Positions 35,381 through 47,099 of a stretch of DNA of 64,000 bases are shown here, in pieces; position 1 is the first letter of the stretch; each line of letters begins with the position of its first letter. The notes beneath the pieces are model-generated. The model made no database searches. It was not told the DNA's origin and saw only the letters and a list, made by a program, of their open reading frames with translations. The DNA comes from Inia geoffrensis (lineage: Eukaryota; Chordata; Mammalia; Artiodactyla; Iniidae): assembly GCA_036417435.1 (NCBI GenBank), contig CM070904.1, positions 41,264,408 through 41,328,407 on the forward strand, written 5' to 3'. A program made the translations under genes and the position numbers.

Positions 35381-36749
35381 GAGACTTGGGTTACGTGTTA
35401 AATGCTGATAAGAAGGCGCCAATCCTCCTCATCCATTGACGTATCTCTCATGCAATAAATTCTCACAGTGGTGATAGACGCTCTGCTCCTCAAACTTATT
35501 CTCAGGAAGTGCCCATAATGGTAGAGGCAAGTGAATACTTCCTCCCAGAGGGACAGTGGTGTGGCCGAAGCTTCTACAAGATCATTTCACGCCCTGCAGG
35601 AATCCTTATTTATTGTGGCCATAAGCATCACAGAAGGCATCAAGCCAATCGTCCAGGTGACAACTGTAGAATTGCTGTGTGTGAAGTAAACTAACTGACA
35701 ATAAGCAAGTAGTCTGTGCATCAGCTTATTGCAAGCATTTCCAAAACAGCCATGAGGACTGGAGATAAACTAATAAAGCTGCCTATTTTTTATATATATA
35801 TATATAACCAGCCAAGACTCTCACTAATGACCCATTAATAAGGAAACAAAGTGGAATTATTAGATCTAGGAAAACTTTAAAAAATCTAGAGGAAGTGTGT
35901 TGGTAGCAAAGTTGAGTCAAGTTACAGGCCATCTTGGAATCCATTAAACATAATGATCAAGTACTCACAGCTTTGAAAAATGACTCTGCCATGTCATTCC
36001 TCAAAGTTGGGATTACACCTAAAAGGTCCATCAAAGTCGATTGGTAAGGTAAGGTCATATTCTAAAATACATAACCTAAAAAGGTCTGTCAAAGTGCAAG
36101 TCATACCTTTTTCTCAGATTAAATTATCCAAAATGAATTGAGCATTTATTTCAATCTATTGTTTCTGTCAGCATTTGTGAGCTGCCTGATAAGAGGTACC
36201 AAAATAAGTTCCAGTTTGTCCACCACACACCAAGTGACACCCAGGTTCACTCCAGGGCCATTGTCTGGGAGGATATCATTTTGTTCCTTGAATAAATAAA
36301 CTGCTTTTAAAAAGTTACTTGAAAAAAAGGGAAGGACTTAATACTTACACCGTTTTGTTCATTTCCCTGGTAACCATAGTTTCACGGAAAACGGAGACAA
36401 GGTAATCTATCTGTTTTTTATCAACAAATTATAGGGAAACCAATGTTAAATACATCAAGGACTTTTCTATCTGTTGAGCCCCTGTAGCAAACATCTTCTA
36501 AGTATTTTTTGCCTCTCTCTAATATGAGACCTCTTTTTTTCAAATTAACTTAAATTTCACAGTTGCTGTGGGAATTGCTTTCATTGTTCTAGGATTTCCT
36601 TCTGTGTTTAAAAAAGAAAAGAGTGTAAAAAAGAAAGGCTTTATTTTATTTAAGACTTAATAGTCTAAGAGCTTTTAAATAAAATGTGAGCGACTTTTAA
36701 CAGAACAGCAGATGTGAAATTAATACATCAACGTCTCTCATTGGAACAG

Positions 36750-37013
36750 GGAAAAGCAGGAAGAAGGAGAAATGCCAGGATGCTGACCTGTACCCTCTAG
36801 TGGAAACAGAACCATGTCCTTGTGATGTGTTTACATCTCATCCTTACGGAAATTGGTCGGATTGCATTCTTCCTGAAGGCAGAAGGGAGCCTCAGAGAGG
36901 ATTGCGGGTACGAGGAGACAACAAAGAATGTGGAGAAGGAATGCGTTTTCGAGCAATAGCCTGCTCTGATAAAAATGGAAGACCTGTTGACCCCACCCAC
37001 TGCAACAGCTCTG
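36750..37013 (+). CDS. THSD7B: THSD7B exon B (TSP1 repeat), partial gene
   Basis: A 264-bp internal exon between ggaacag| and |gtaagg, phase 1 at both ends, open throughout (87 complete codons). It continues exon A with KSRKKEKCQDADLYPLVE, then EPCPCDVF, GNWSDCILPEGRRE, DNKECGEGMRFRAIACSD and ends THCNSS plus a split Gly codon. It contains the close of one TSP1 repeat (CPC) and most of the next: the GNWSDC start with a WxxC C-mannosylation-type motif, then ECGEG, a core CxxG. N-W-S and N-S-S sequons are present. The PEGRRE..RGLRV and ACSDKNGRPVD wording matches THSD7B and differs clearly from the THSD7A equivalent. The domain is extracellular; in vertebrates the proteins are linked to cell adhesion and migration (7A) and are less studied for 7B. 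No frameshift or stop is seen. Confidence 0.9.
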
Positions 37014-39535
37014 GTAAGGAGATGGGTGAGGAGTAACAGATGAGGACATTGACATACAGCCTAGGAGGGCCATCCCAGGTCTAGAATTGATAGCCTCGTT
37101 CCTTAGTAATTACTTCAGTTCTTCTTTGTCAAAAACACACCACCTCTCGTAAAGTATGGACATATGAAATGCACATATCCATATCACACTGATTATCTGG
37201 AATGTGATCGTTTGGGATCTTTGACTCACCTCACTCTATACTTCACCTCTGGCCACTTGTTTCCTGGCGGTGAGCTCAGTTGCTCTTCCTCTAAGAAAGC
37301 CAAAGCCCAATGCAAATGAATATATTTTACAGTGTTTATTGGTACTCTGATCATATATATAGAAGGCATCAGTCCTTGAATTTCTTATAAGGATGTTGAC
37401 AAAATACCAATGAAAAAGTTAACTTTAAATGTTTTATGGTACAATGTGTAAGTATACCCAAATTTATAGACTAAAACTGTAGAAAAGGAATTAGGCAATT
37501 TGGCAGAATTTTTGAGTTGTTAATCAAGGAGAAGACTGTATTTTTATTTATTTATTTTTGAACATTGGGATAATTTAAAAGATATGGGGAAAAGAGAAAG
37601 GAACGATGATGAAATACAGCTGGGGTAAACATTGATGGAAGAGGCTGAGACTAATGATTACAATGGAACTTATGAATTTCCTGCTCTATTTTTTGGTTTT
37701 TAATTACCTTAAGAAACTGAAGTTAGGGATTTTACAAGAAGGTATGGATAGAGAGAATTTATGCTGGAATGGCAAACTCTAAAAAAAGATGAAAGATTTT
37801 TTGTCTCTGTCATCAAGGTCTTATATCCTAATAAGCTTCCTAATAACACCAGAAATGGCAAATTGAATTCACTTTTAACACACAAGTAAATCATAGTTCG
37901 TCCTTATTCTTTATTTCCGATGTATCAGTTTGTTTTAGTTAGGATATACCTGGATCATTGTAGGAATGCAATTTAAGGTTTAACGATTTTTAATTAGTGT
38001 CATCATTGCTCTGCTTCCTAGGTTAGTCTACAGAATTGCATTCAGTGATTTTACTTTCAGAAACATTAAACACATCACAAGCAAGTAATGGACCCATTTT
38101 ACAGAGGCCAAAGTTGGTTTGCTCTGGTCTTTGTTTTTCACCTTTAATATACATAATGGTTTATTTTTAAATTTTTTTCTTGAAATATATTTGACATATA
38201 CACCTTGAATTTATGCAATGCTATAACATATTAATTCAAGACATTTATAGGTTGTAATATGATTGTAATTGTAGTGATAATTAATACCTATAACATTATA
38301 TAATTATCATTTCTTTTTAGTGGTTGGAATAATCTAGTTTCAGCAAGTTTGATTATAACACAATATTGTTGTCCGTATTCGCTGTATTGTGCATTAGATC
38401 TCTAGGACTTATCTACTACTCATTTCAAGTTTGTACCATTAAACAAACTATTCTATCCCTGTCAATCCTTCTGTTCCCATGCCCTGGAAACCACCATTTT
38501 ACTCTGCTTTTGTGAGTTGGGCTTTTTTAGATTCCACGTATAAGTGATATAGCACAGTATTTTTCTTTCTCTAACTCATCTCACTTAGTATAATATCCTC
38601 AAGGTCCATTCAGATTGTCACAAATGGAAGATGTTTTTCTCATGGCTGAATAATAGTCCATTATGTGTATACACTACAAATTCTTAATCCATTCATCTGC
38701 TTATGGGTGCATAGATTGTTTCTAAATCTCAGCTATTGTGGATAGTGCTGTAATATATGTGGGAGTGCATACATCTCTTTGATATCCTGTTTTTATTTCC
38801 TGTGGGTATATACCCAGAAGTGAAATTGTTGGATCATATGGTAGTTCTATTAATTTTTTAAGGAACCTCTATATTGTTTTACATAGTAGCTGCACCAATT
38901 TACATTTTCACCAACAGTGTACAAGTATTCCCTTTCTCTACATCCTCATTAACACTTGTTATCTCTTGTCTTCTTGTTGCTATTCTAAAAGGTGTCAAGA
39001 GATAGCACATATGGTTTTGATTTGCATTTCCCTGATGATTAGTGATGTTGAGCATCTTTTCATGTACCTCTTGGCCATTTGGTTGTTTTCTTTGGAAAAA
39101 GTCTATTTAGGTTCTCTGCCTAGTGTTTAACTGGGTTGTTTGCTTTTTGTTATTAAGTTGTGTAAGATTCTTTATATATTTTTGGATATTAACCCCTTAT
39201 CCAATATATGGTTTGCAAATTTCCTCCCATTCTGTAGGTTGTCTTTTCATTACGTTAGTTGTTTCTGTTTCTGTGCAAAATCTTTTAAGTTTGTTGTGAT
39301 TCTATTTGTTGACTTTTATTTTATTGTTTATGCTTTTGGTGTCATATCCAGAAAATCTTTGCCGGGACCACTATTGAGGAGCTTCCTTTCTACATTTTCT
39401 TCTAGGAGTTTTATGGTATCAGGTCTTATGTTTAAGTCTTTTATCTATTTCAAGTTAATATTTGTGAGTTGTGTAAGATAAGGGTCCAATTTCATTATTC
39501 TACATGTGTTTATCCAGACTTCCCCGCACCATTTT

Positions 39536-39735
39536 ATTTTTTAACATCTTTATTGGAGTATAATTGCTTTACAATGGTGTGTCAGTTCCTGCTTTATAAC
39601 AAACCGAATCAGTTATACATATACATATGTCCCCATATCTCTTCCCTCTTGCATCTCCCTCCCTACCACCCTCCCTATCCCACCCTTCTAGGTGGTCACA
39701 AAGCACCAAGCTGATCTCCCTGTGCTATGCGCCCA
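39536..39735 (-). mobile_element. younger 5'-truncated L1 tail inserted in older L1
   Basis: 'aacatctttattggagtata', 'attgctttacaatggtgtgt' and 'aagctgatctccctgtgcta' are the 3' UTR of a younger L1 in antisense. Flanks GCACCATTTT at 39526-39535 and 39736-39745 are a 10-bp duplication of the host L1 sequence. Confidence 0.9.
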
Positions 39736-40698
39736 GCACCATTTTTTGAAGAGACAATCACTTCTCCATCAGGTGGTCCTGGCTCCCTTACCAAATATTA
39801 GTTAACTCCCTTACCATGTATTAGTTAACTGAATATGTGGGGGTTTACTTCTGGGCTCTCTCATCTATTCCATTTGTCTGTGTCTATTTTTATGCTTGTA
39901 TCACATTGTTTTAATTACTGTAGCTTTGTAGTATAGTTTAAAATCAGGAAGTGTGATACCTCCAGTTTTGTTCTTTCTCAGGATTTATTTGGCTCTTTTG
40001 TGTTCTTTGTGGTTCCTTAAAAATTTTAGGATTTTTTTTTCTATTTTTGTGAAGAATGCCACTGGAATTTTGATAGAGATTGTGTTGAATCTATATATGA
40101 TTTTGGGTAGTATGGACATTTTAACAATATTCTTATCCATGAGTAAAGGATATCTTTCCATTTCTTATGCCTTCTTCAGTTTCTTTCAATGAAGTCATAA
40201 TTTTCATTGTACAGATCTTTCACTTCCTCAGTTACATTTATTCCTAGATATTTTATTGTTTTTGATGCTATTGTGAATGGGATAATTTATTTTTCAGATG
40301 TTTCATTATTAGCAAATAGAAACAACACTGGTTTCTTTATTTTGATTTTTATATCCTCCAACTTTGCTGAAATCATTGATTAGTTCCAACAGTTTTTAGT
40401 CGAATCTTTGCAATTATCTATATACAAAATAATATCATCTGCAAATAGTGACAGCTGTACTTCTTCCATTCTGATTTGGGTATCTTTTATTTTTTTTGTT
40501 TTGCCTAATTGCCCTGGCTAGACTTCTGATACTATATTGAATAAGAATGGTAAGAGTAGGCAACCATGTCTTTTTTCTAATCTTAGAGGAAAAGCTTTTA
40601 ATTTTTTTACGAGTATAACGTTAGCTCTGGGTTTGTCATAGTTGGCTTTTGTTATGTTGAGGTATGTTCCTTCTATACACAATCTTTTGAATTTATTT

Positions 40699-41069
40699 TT
40701 TAAATAAATTTATTTATTTATTTATTTATTTATTTTTGGCTGTATTGGGTCTTCACTGCTGCGCGTGGGCTTTCTCTGGTTGTGGCAAGTGGGGGCTACT
40801 CTTGTTGTGGTGCGCAGGCTTCTCACTGCAGTGGCTTCTCTTGTTGCAGAGCATGGGCTCTAGGCACGTGGGCTTCAGTAGTTGTGGCACACAGGCTCAG
40901 TAGTTGTGGTTTGCCGGCTCTAGAGTGCAGACTCAGTAGTTGTGGCACAAGGGCTTAGCTGCTCTGTGGCATGTGGGAGGGATCTTCCCAGACCAGGGCT
41001 CGAACCCGTGTCCCCTTCACTGGCAGGTGGATTCTTAACCACTGCATCACCAGGGAAGTACCTCTTATG
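40699..41069 (-). mobile_element. CHR-1-type long cetacean SINE inserted in older L1, antisense
   Basis: A (TTTA)n tract at about 40705-40735, then 'ggctgtattgggtcttcact', 'gggctttctctggttgtggc', 'ttcagtagttgtggcacaca' and 'gggctcgaacccgtgtcccc', ending 'catcaccagggaagta'. L1 ORF2 sequence resumes after it ('gtttttatcatggaaggatg'). Confidence 0.9.
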
Positions 41070-43519
41070 AGGTTTTTATCATGGAAGGATGTCGTATTTT
41101 GTCAAATCCTTTTCTGTATCTATTGTGATGATCATGCGATTATTTTCTTTCATTCTATTAATGTGATGTAATACGTTTATCAGTTTGAACCATCTTTGCA
41201 TCCCAGGCTCATGCTGTATAATCCGTTTAGTGTGCTCAATTCAGTTTGCTAATATTTTGTTGAAAAATTTTGTATCTGTATTCATTAGTAATATTTGGTC
41301 TATGGTTTTCTTATAGTGACTATATCTGGCTTTGATATTAGGGTAATACTGGCCTTGTAGAATGAGTTAGGAAGTGTTCCCTCCTCTTCAATATTTTAGA
41401 AGAGTTTGAGAAGGATTGGCATTAATTATTCTTTAAATGTTTGGTAGAATTCACATGTGAAACCATCTAGTCCTATCGTTTTCTGTATTGGGAGATTTTT
41501 GGTTACTGTTTCAGTCTCCTTCCTCATTATTGGTCTGTTCAGATTTTCTGTTCTTCCAGATAAAGTCTTGGTAGGTTATAAGTTTCTAGAAATTTATCTA
41601 TTTCTTCTAGGTTGTCTAATTTGTTGGCATATAGCAGGTCATAGTACTCTCTTATTTCTGTAGTATCAGTTGTAGTGTCTTCTCTTTTATTTCTAATTTT
41701 GAGTCTTCTGTTGTTTTCTTAGTCTAGCTAAAGGTTTGTCAGCTTTGTCTTTTTGAAAATCCAGCTCTTTCATTGATTCTTTCTATTGTTTTTCTGGTCT
41801 CTGTTTCATTTGTTTTCTCTCCAATCTGTATTTCCTTTCTTCTGCTAACTTTGGGCTTAATTTTTCCTTCTGGGTACTGGAGGTGTAAAGTTATTTACTT
41901 GAGATCTTTCTAATTTCTTAATACATCCATTTATCACTATTAACTTTCCTCTCAGAACTGCTTTTTGCAGCATCCCCTAGGATTTGATATGTTTTCCCTC
42001 CATTTTCATTTGCTTCAAGATATTTTTTTTTCCTTTTTGATTCTTTGATCCATTGGTTTTCAGAAGTGTATTGTTTGGTTTCCACATATTTGTAGATTTT
42101 CCAGCTTTCTTCTTGTCTCCTCAAATTAGCTAAGATTTATCTTGGTCCTATCATGATCTAATATCCTGTATGCACGTGAGAAGAATGTATATTCTGCTGC
42201 TGTTGCTTGGAACGTTCTATATATGTCTGTTAAGTCCATTTGGTCTAAAGCATGGTTCAATTCCCACATTTCTGTGTTGATTTTCTGTCTGGATGATCTA
42301 CCCACTGCTGACACTGAGGTATTGAAGCCTCCTACTATTACTGTATTGTTGTATATTTCTCCCTTCATATCTGTTAGCATTTGCTTAATATATTTAGGTG
42401 CCCCAATGTTGGGTGTGTATATATATTCATGATTGTTATATCTTCTATGTGTATTGACCCCTTTATCATTATAAAATGACCTTCTTTGTGTCCTGTTACA
42501 GTTTTTGGCTTGAAGTCTATTTTGTTTGATAAGTATGGCTATGCCCACTTACTTTTGGTTTCCACTTGCATGGAATATCTGCTGTCTCTTCACTTGGAGC
42601 CTTTGTGTGTTTTTAGAGCTGAAAGAAGTTTCTTGTAGGCAGCATATAGTTGGATCTTGTTTTTCTGTTTTGGTTGTTTTTTGTTTGTGTGTTTGTTTTC
42701 TGTATGTTTTCATTGCTGTTGTTTTTTATCCGCCCAACCACCCTTTGCCTTTTGACTGGTGACTTCAGTCCATTTACGTTTCAAGTGTTTATCGACATGT
42801 AAGGGCTTACTACTGCCATCTTATTGTCTGTCTTCTGGTTGTTTTGTATGCTCATTATTTCTTCCGCCTGTTTCTCCCTGCCTTTGTAAAGCAGTGGTGT
42901 TCTATAGTGGTATGCTCTGTCTCCCCCTTTTTACGTTTTGTGAATCTACTCTAGATTTTTGCTTTGTGGTTATCACCTCCTCTATGAAAGAGGTCACCAC
43001 TGTCTACCTTTTCTGCCAGAGAGGTAGCCAGTGCTGCTTCCAAAAGCCCAGCCCCTTGTTGTTCATCCGTGGGGAGGGGAGGCCACCTTGGAAATTTTCT
43101 ACCTCTCCTCTGCTTCCAGACTCTTCTCTTTCTCGCTCCAGTGGCATTCTGGAATCTCCCTTTAGGCAGGTTGGACTTCCAATCATTCTCTTCTCCATGG
43201 TTATCTGCCCAGTTTTGCACTCTCCAGGTTCTTTCTTTTCTAATCTCAGTGAGTGGGACTGGGGCCAGTTTGCCAACTCCCTTGTATCAGCAACCCTCAC
43301 TGAGATTCCCCCTTGTTTATTTTTGGATGTACAGGTGGACTAGAAACCTCCACATCCCTTTGTAAACACTTTTGTTTGGTAATAGATGTCTAATTCGTTG
43401 TTACAAAGAGGAAAGAGAAGAGAAGAGAGACACCACCATGATGCTGATGTCACCTACACATTGGTTTATTAGTTGTTTGATCAAAACCTATATACTGATC
43501 ACCTGCTATGTACGTAGTC

Positions 43520-44115
43520 TTCTTCTATGATTTGGGTATACAATTATGGGGAAATCAGGGACTTGTGCAGCTTATTGTCTAGTGGAGGATAGAAAAAAAA
43601 ACAAATTAATAAAGGAATTTCAAGTCTTGATTAGCCCTTATGATGCTGAACAGAAAATCTTGAGACTTTAGGGAAGTCCTCACTAAAAGTGACATACATT
43701 TGAGATGTGAAGAGTGAGATGACAACCATGTGAAAAGTACATACAAGTTAATTTCAGTTAGTGGGGTAAGCATGTCCAGAGCACATAAGACAGAAAAGAA
43801 GTACCGGCAAAAAAAACACAAAGGAAGCCCTCAGGAATGAGGAGAGTTGTTTTGAAATGCTGTGGAAGAAGTAGACAGAATCTTGTGGGATAAAGCAAGG
43901 AGTCTGGATATAATTCAAGTGAAGTCATCAGGTGGTAAGAGTGGTAGATGATGTGATCCAAGTTAGGTGTTTAAAAAAATTACTTTTGACTAGTGTGTAT
44001 AGATAGGCTTTAGTGAAGCAAAGATGCCATTGACTATTGCAATAGTCAATGTTAAGACATGATTTTAGGTAAGACTTAAGATGGCAGTAATAGAGCAAAT
44101 ATAGTGTTAAGGTAA
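43520..44115 (+). repeat. old interspersed repeat of uncertain family
   Basis: 'gcagcttattgtctagtgga', 'agtgacatacatttgagatg', 'gataaagcaaggagtctgga' and 'gactattgcaatagtcaatg' follow the same order as the repeat at 33470-35380. Contains a perfect 24-bp palindrome at 44028-44051. Confidence 0.5.
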
Positions 44116-45364
44116 AATTCAAAGATAGAATTAAGATTATTCCAAATGCCAGTCATCTTTTAAAAAATATATTGTCTATCATTCATCTCTAATTTTTCAA
44201 GGGTTTATATGTGCGTATGTGGTGTTTAATTTAGAAATAATCATTTCAGTTTAGAAAAGAACATATCCTCAAGGAAGAGGAGGCATTGAAAATGGAACCA
44301 ATTTACAGAGCAATAGCAAAAGCTGTTAGAGAATCTAAAAGATTTTCACTGAATGAAAACAGTGCATTGATCAAGATTTAGCAGAGACTTGTAACTTTTA
44401 TGATATTTGTGTTAAGATGTTTTTACAATACATTTTTCAAAAAAAAGATTTTTAAGAGCAGTAAATGAAAATACTCCCAATGGGTGACTTCTAAGGATAA
44501 GAGACATATCCATCTATCAAGGGAAAAGAAAATGTTTAATGGTCACTAATAGACTTTTTTTTTTAATATCCATGAGTACTAACTCACTATTAAGAATTCT
44601 ATTTTCATCCCAGACAAACTGAAGCAGAGAGCAGTGACCTCAATCTGGCTTTCCTAATAAGAACAGTAAATGCTTTGCCCTTTTAAGCTCCAACATAGGT
44701 TTGTCTTCCATCTGCATTTGGAAGACACAAATGGGATTCCCCAAGATAATAGCAGAGAAATTTCCTCATGAGGATAATTATTCCTCATGCTGAGGTGTCC
44801 TAGGTAGCCCCTGCTGGTACATATAGCTGTGGGCAACACAGTTCACTAAATCCTGAATTATCTATGCTGATGGATCTCATGGAAGATTCAAACCACAGAT
44901 AATACTAGCCAGGTCTCTTTGTCTTTAGGAATATCACTGAGGAGACCAGTAGTAAAAGTACGCTTCATTAAAAAAAGAAACAAGCCAAAAAACTTCAGAG
45001 TAGAATTTGGATCTATATCCTGTCAGCAATTGTTTGCTCCTACTGCGTTCCATCACTGCCTAATGTTAAAGTGGTGCATGTAGTTCCCAACTGTGTGTGA
45101 CAACAGGGCAGATGTTGACTCTGATTACCTAATTCAGTCCACAGAATAGCATGTGCCAAAATAAAGATACTTGAGGTGAATTACTTCCAACTATGTCTCT
45201 TATCCCAGTGATTTTTTTGGACAAAGAATAGGACATAAAGGCACCCCACACTTCATTCTTCTCTCTCCCTTTCCCCACCTTCAGCCCTCCCTTCACTGCA
45301 GTCTCTGCTCATAGCAAGTCTTTGCCTAACTCCTCGAATAAATCAATCTATCTTATCACTTCCT

Positions 45365-45600
45365 ATTCCCCTTACCAGTTTTCATCTTTCTTCATAGTAC
45401 TTAATCACCAACTAAAATATTATGCATTTACATTTTAAAACTACTGTCTCTCTCCTATGATTGGATGGTAAAATTCCAAGAGAGAAAGAACTGCTTTTTA
45501 GGTTTTTTTTTTTTTTTTCCAACTGTATCCATGGCACCTAGAATGGTACCTGAAAGTTAGTAGGTATTTAAAATGTATTTTTGAGTACATGACTGTACCA
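45365..45600 (+). repeat. L2 3'-end fragment
   Basis: 'tcttcatagtacttaatcac', 'ggtaaaattccaagagagaa', then after a T run (45499-45519) 'gtatccatggcacctagaat', 'ggtacctgaaagttagtagg' follow the L2 3' end ('...tatccccagcacctagcaca...'). A further L2-like tail is at 46090-46200 ('atccccagtgcctaacacag', 'gttggctgaatgaatg'). Confidence 0.6.
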
Positions 45601-46269
45601 TCAGGTCTTAGTAATTGTGCCTCCTGAGCATTTCTCAAACTTTTCTTTTTCTCTTGCGATCTGCTACACCCGGTGGCAGATGTTACAATCTTGTTTTAAC
45701 ACCTGATATTTATTATGCCAAGAGCCATCAGCCATCACAGGAAAAGGCAAATGTGGCCATGCCAGCGCTCTGCTGTCAGTTTCTCGCAGTCTCTTCTTCA
45801 CATACCAGCTCCTTGACAGGACATCAAAGGACTTCCATGACTATGTAGCCTGCCTGGCATGCTCTTTATCCTCCTTTCTTGAGATTCCTCCTCCTTTGGG
45901 ATAAGACCAAGTGATGCGTAGTCCAGAAAGCATTTTTCCTACTTCCTATCCCAGGGTGTGTGAGGGGATCATCCTTGAGGATTCCTATGAGTCGTATTCT
46001 TTTCTTTATCAATATATTTAGTTTTATTTTTTTTAATCCCCATGTATATTTCTACTTCTGTTACTAACCTGATTGTTTATTGAATCAGGCTCATTTCAGT
46101 TCAGGTGTACTGAAGCGGGTTCATTTCTCCATCCCCAGTGCCTAACACAGGGTCTGGCTCATCACAGGCTCTGAGTGTGTGTTGGCTGAATGAATGAAAA
46201 GATGAGTTAAGATATGACAAGAGTCAACATGATCTCAGATTCAAGGGGTGGCTTGAATCGAGATCTTAG

Positions 46270-46341
46270 TTCTCTGACTAGGAATTGGACCTGGGTAGTC
46301 TGGATGAAAACCAGGAATCCTAGTCACTAGACCACCAGAGG
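46270..46341 (-). pseudogene. tRNA-Glu(UUC)-like pseudogene or free SINE head
   Basis: The minus strand reads CCTCTGG TGGTCTAGTGACTAGG ATTCCTGGTTTTCATCCAG... GGTCCAATTCC.. TCAGAGA, a 72-nt near-copy of tRNA-Glu. The A-box-like TGGTCTAGTGACTAGG and B-box-like GGTCCAATTCC are in place, and the anticodon loop TTTTCAT gives UUC. Acceptor stem pairs 6 of 7. The anticodon and T stems each have a C-A mismatch, and the B box lost the invariant GGTTC. The damage and lack of SINE tail suggest a decayed tRNA copy, not an active gene. Confidence 0.6.
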
Positions 46342-47099
46342 CTAGAGGCTAGAAGCAAAGTTCCCCTGGCTTTTGCCCCCACTGAAAAATGCATCTCTCA
46401 AGGAGGCAAAAGCTGTAAAATCAGGAACAAAATTTATTATTAGAGACACAGAACAAGAAGTGGGAGAGCACGCAGAGATACAGTTTATTTAAGTTATTTA
46501 CCTCTGCTTCTCGCAAGGCAGAGATACACACCCGGAGAGAAAAGGGTGTGGGCGTCCCCCCTAATGAGGAGGAGTGCAGTAAAAAGGCAGTTAAGTCATT
46601 TATATAGGGTGCTTCTTCCGGGTCTCTGTTTACCTTTGGCCAATTATCTTGTTTCTTTTTCCACACCTCACCTGCCCTAGGATCCTCCCCAACATACGTG
46701 CACAACTTTTTTCCAAGATACAGTCTAGCCCACAGGCCTATGGGAGGGTTGGCATTACATATTATGGGGTGGTGCCCTCTCCTTTTTGACCCCCAAGAGC
46801 CTTTCTGCACATGTGTAGTTGGGGAGGTCTCCTTGACCTTAAGAACGAGAAATATGTGGTCTCTTTATCTTTTGTCTGGGCAAGACTCAGCTCCTCTCTG
46901 CCCCTGCCATTACTATTATCTTGAAGTGTTCACTGGAGGCAAAGTCCAGATATTTACCATGTTCCTGTTCTTGTTTCTTTTTTTTTTAATTTATTTTTTT
47001 TCTTATTAGTCATCCATTTTATACACATCAGTGTATAAATTCATCACACCCCCCCACCCCCCGCGGCTTTCCCCCCTTGGTGTCCATACGATTGTTCTC

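Larger units (their letters stand above)
23843..36749 (+). other. THSD7B: THSD7B intron between exons A and B (12,907 bp)
   Basis: GT donor (gtaggg) at 23843 and AG acceptor (tctctcattggaacag) ending at 36749, phase 1. Contains one CHR-1 SINE, an antisense provirus with a nested sense LTR, an older interspersed repeat split by an MLT1 LTR, and unassigned AT-rich sequence (24697-25880, 32543-33470 and 35380-36749). A C-rich CTCCC simple stretch lies at 23945-23966. Confidence 0.85.
38170..43455 (-). mobile_element. old L1 (L1M/L1MA-like), antisense, with two nested insertions
   Basis: Antisense 3' UTR at 38170-38700 ('gaaatatatttgacatatac', 'gcattagatctctaggactt', 'ctcatggctgaataatagtc'). ORF2 follows to about 42770 on the minus strand. 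Surviving pieces include an endonuclease fragment (42126-42548, with VGGFNTS where GDFN is expected and SDH-region lost) and the following linker (41918-42124, QWIKE...KYLEANENG). Sequence upstream of ORF2 (42790-43455) ends in 'caccatgatgctgatgtcac', like an L1 5' end in antisense, but no ORF1 is recognisable in that 0.7 kb. A younger L1 tail (39536-39735) and a SINE (40699-41069) are inserted. Non-functional. Confidence 0.8.

Noticed and set aside
35509..35694. Plus-strand frame followed by an AATAAA-like signal near 35771, possible processed pseudogene
   Set aside because: I could not match the translation to any protein family, and there is no poly(A) tract or flanking duplication; only a TA repeat follows.
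23648..37013. Assignment to THSD7A instead of THSD7B
   Set aside because: Exon B residues around PEGRRE, RGLRV and SDKNGRPVD fit THSD7B; the corresponding THSD7A segment as I know it differs at many of these positions.
42759..43343. 194-codon plus-strand open frame, the longest forward frame in the window
   Set aside because: It runs antisense to the 5' region of an old L1, has no recognisable domain, and overlaps equally long minus-strand frames. Treated as chance.
47046..47064. C-rich tract as a possible regulatory G-quadruplex
   Set aside because: It lies in the 3' UTR of the antisense L1, where such a G-rich tract is a normal element feature.
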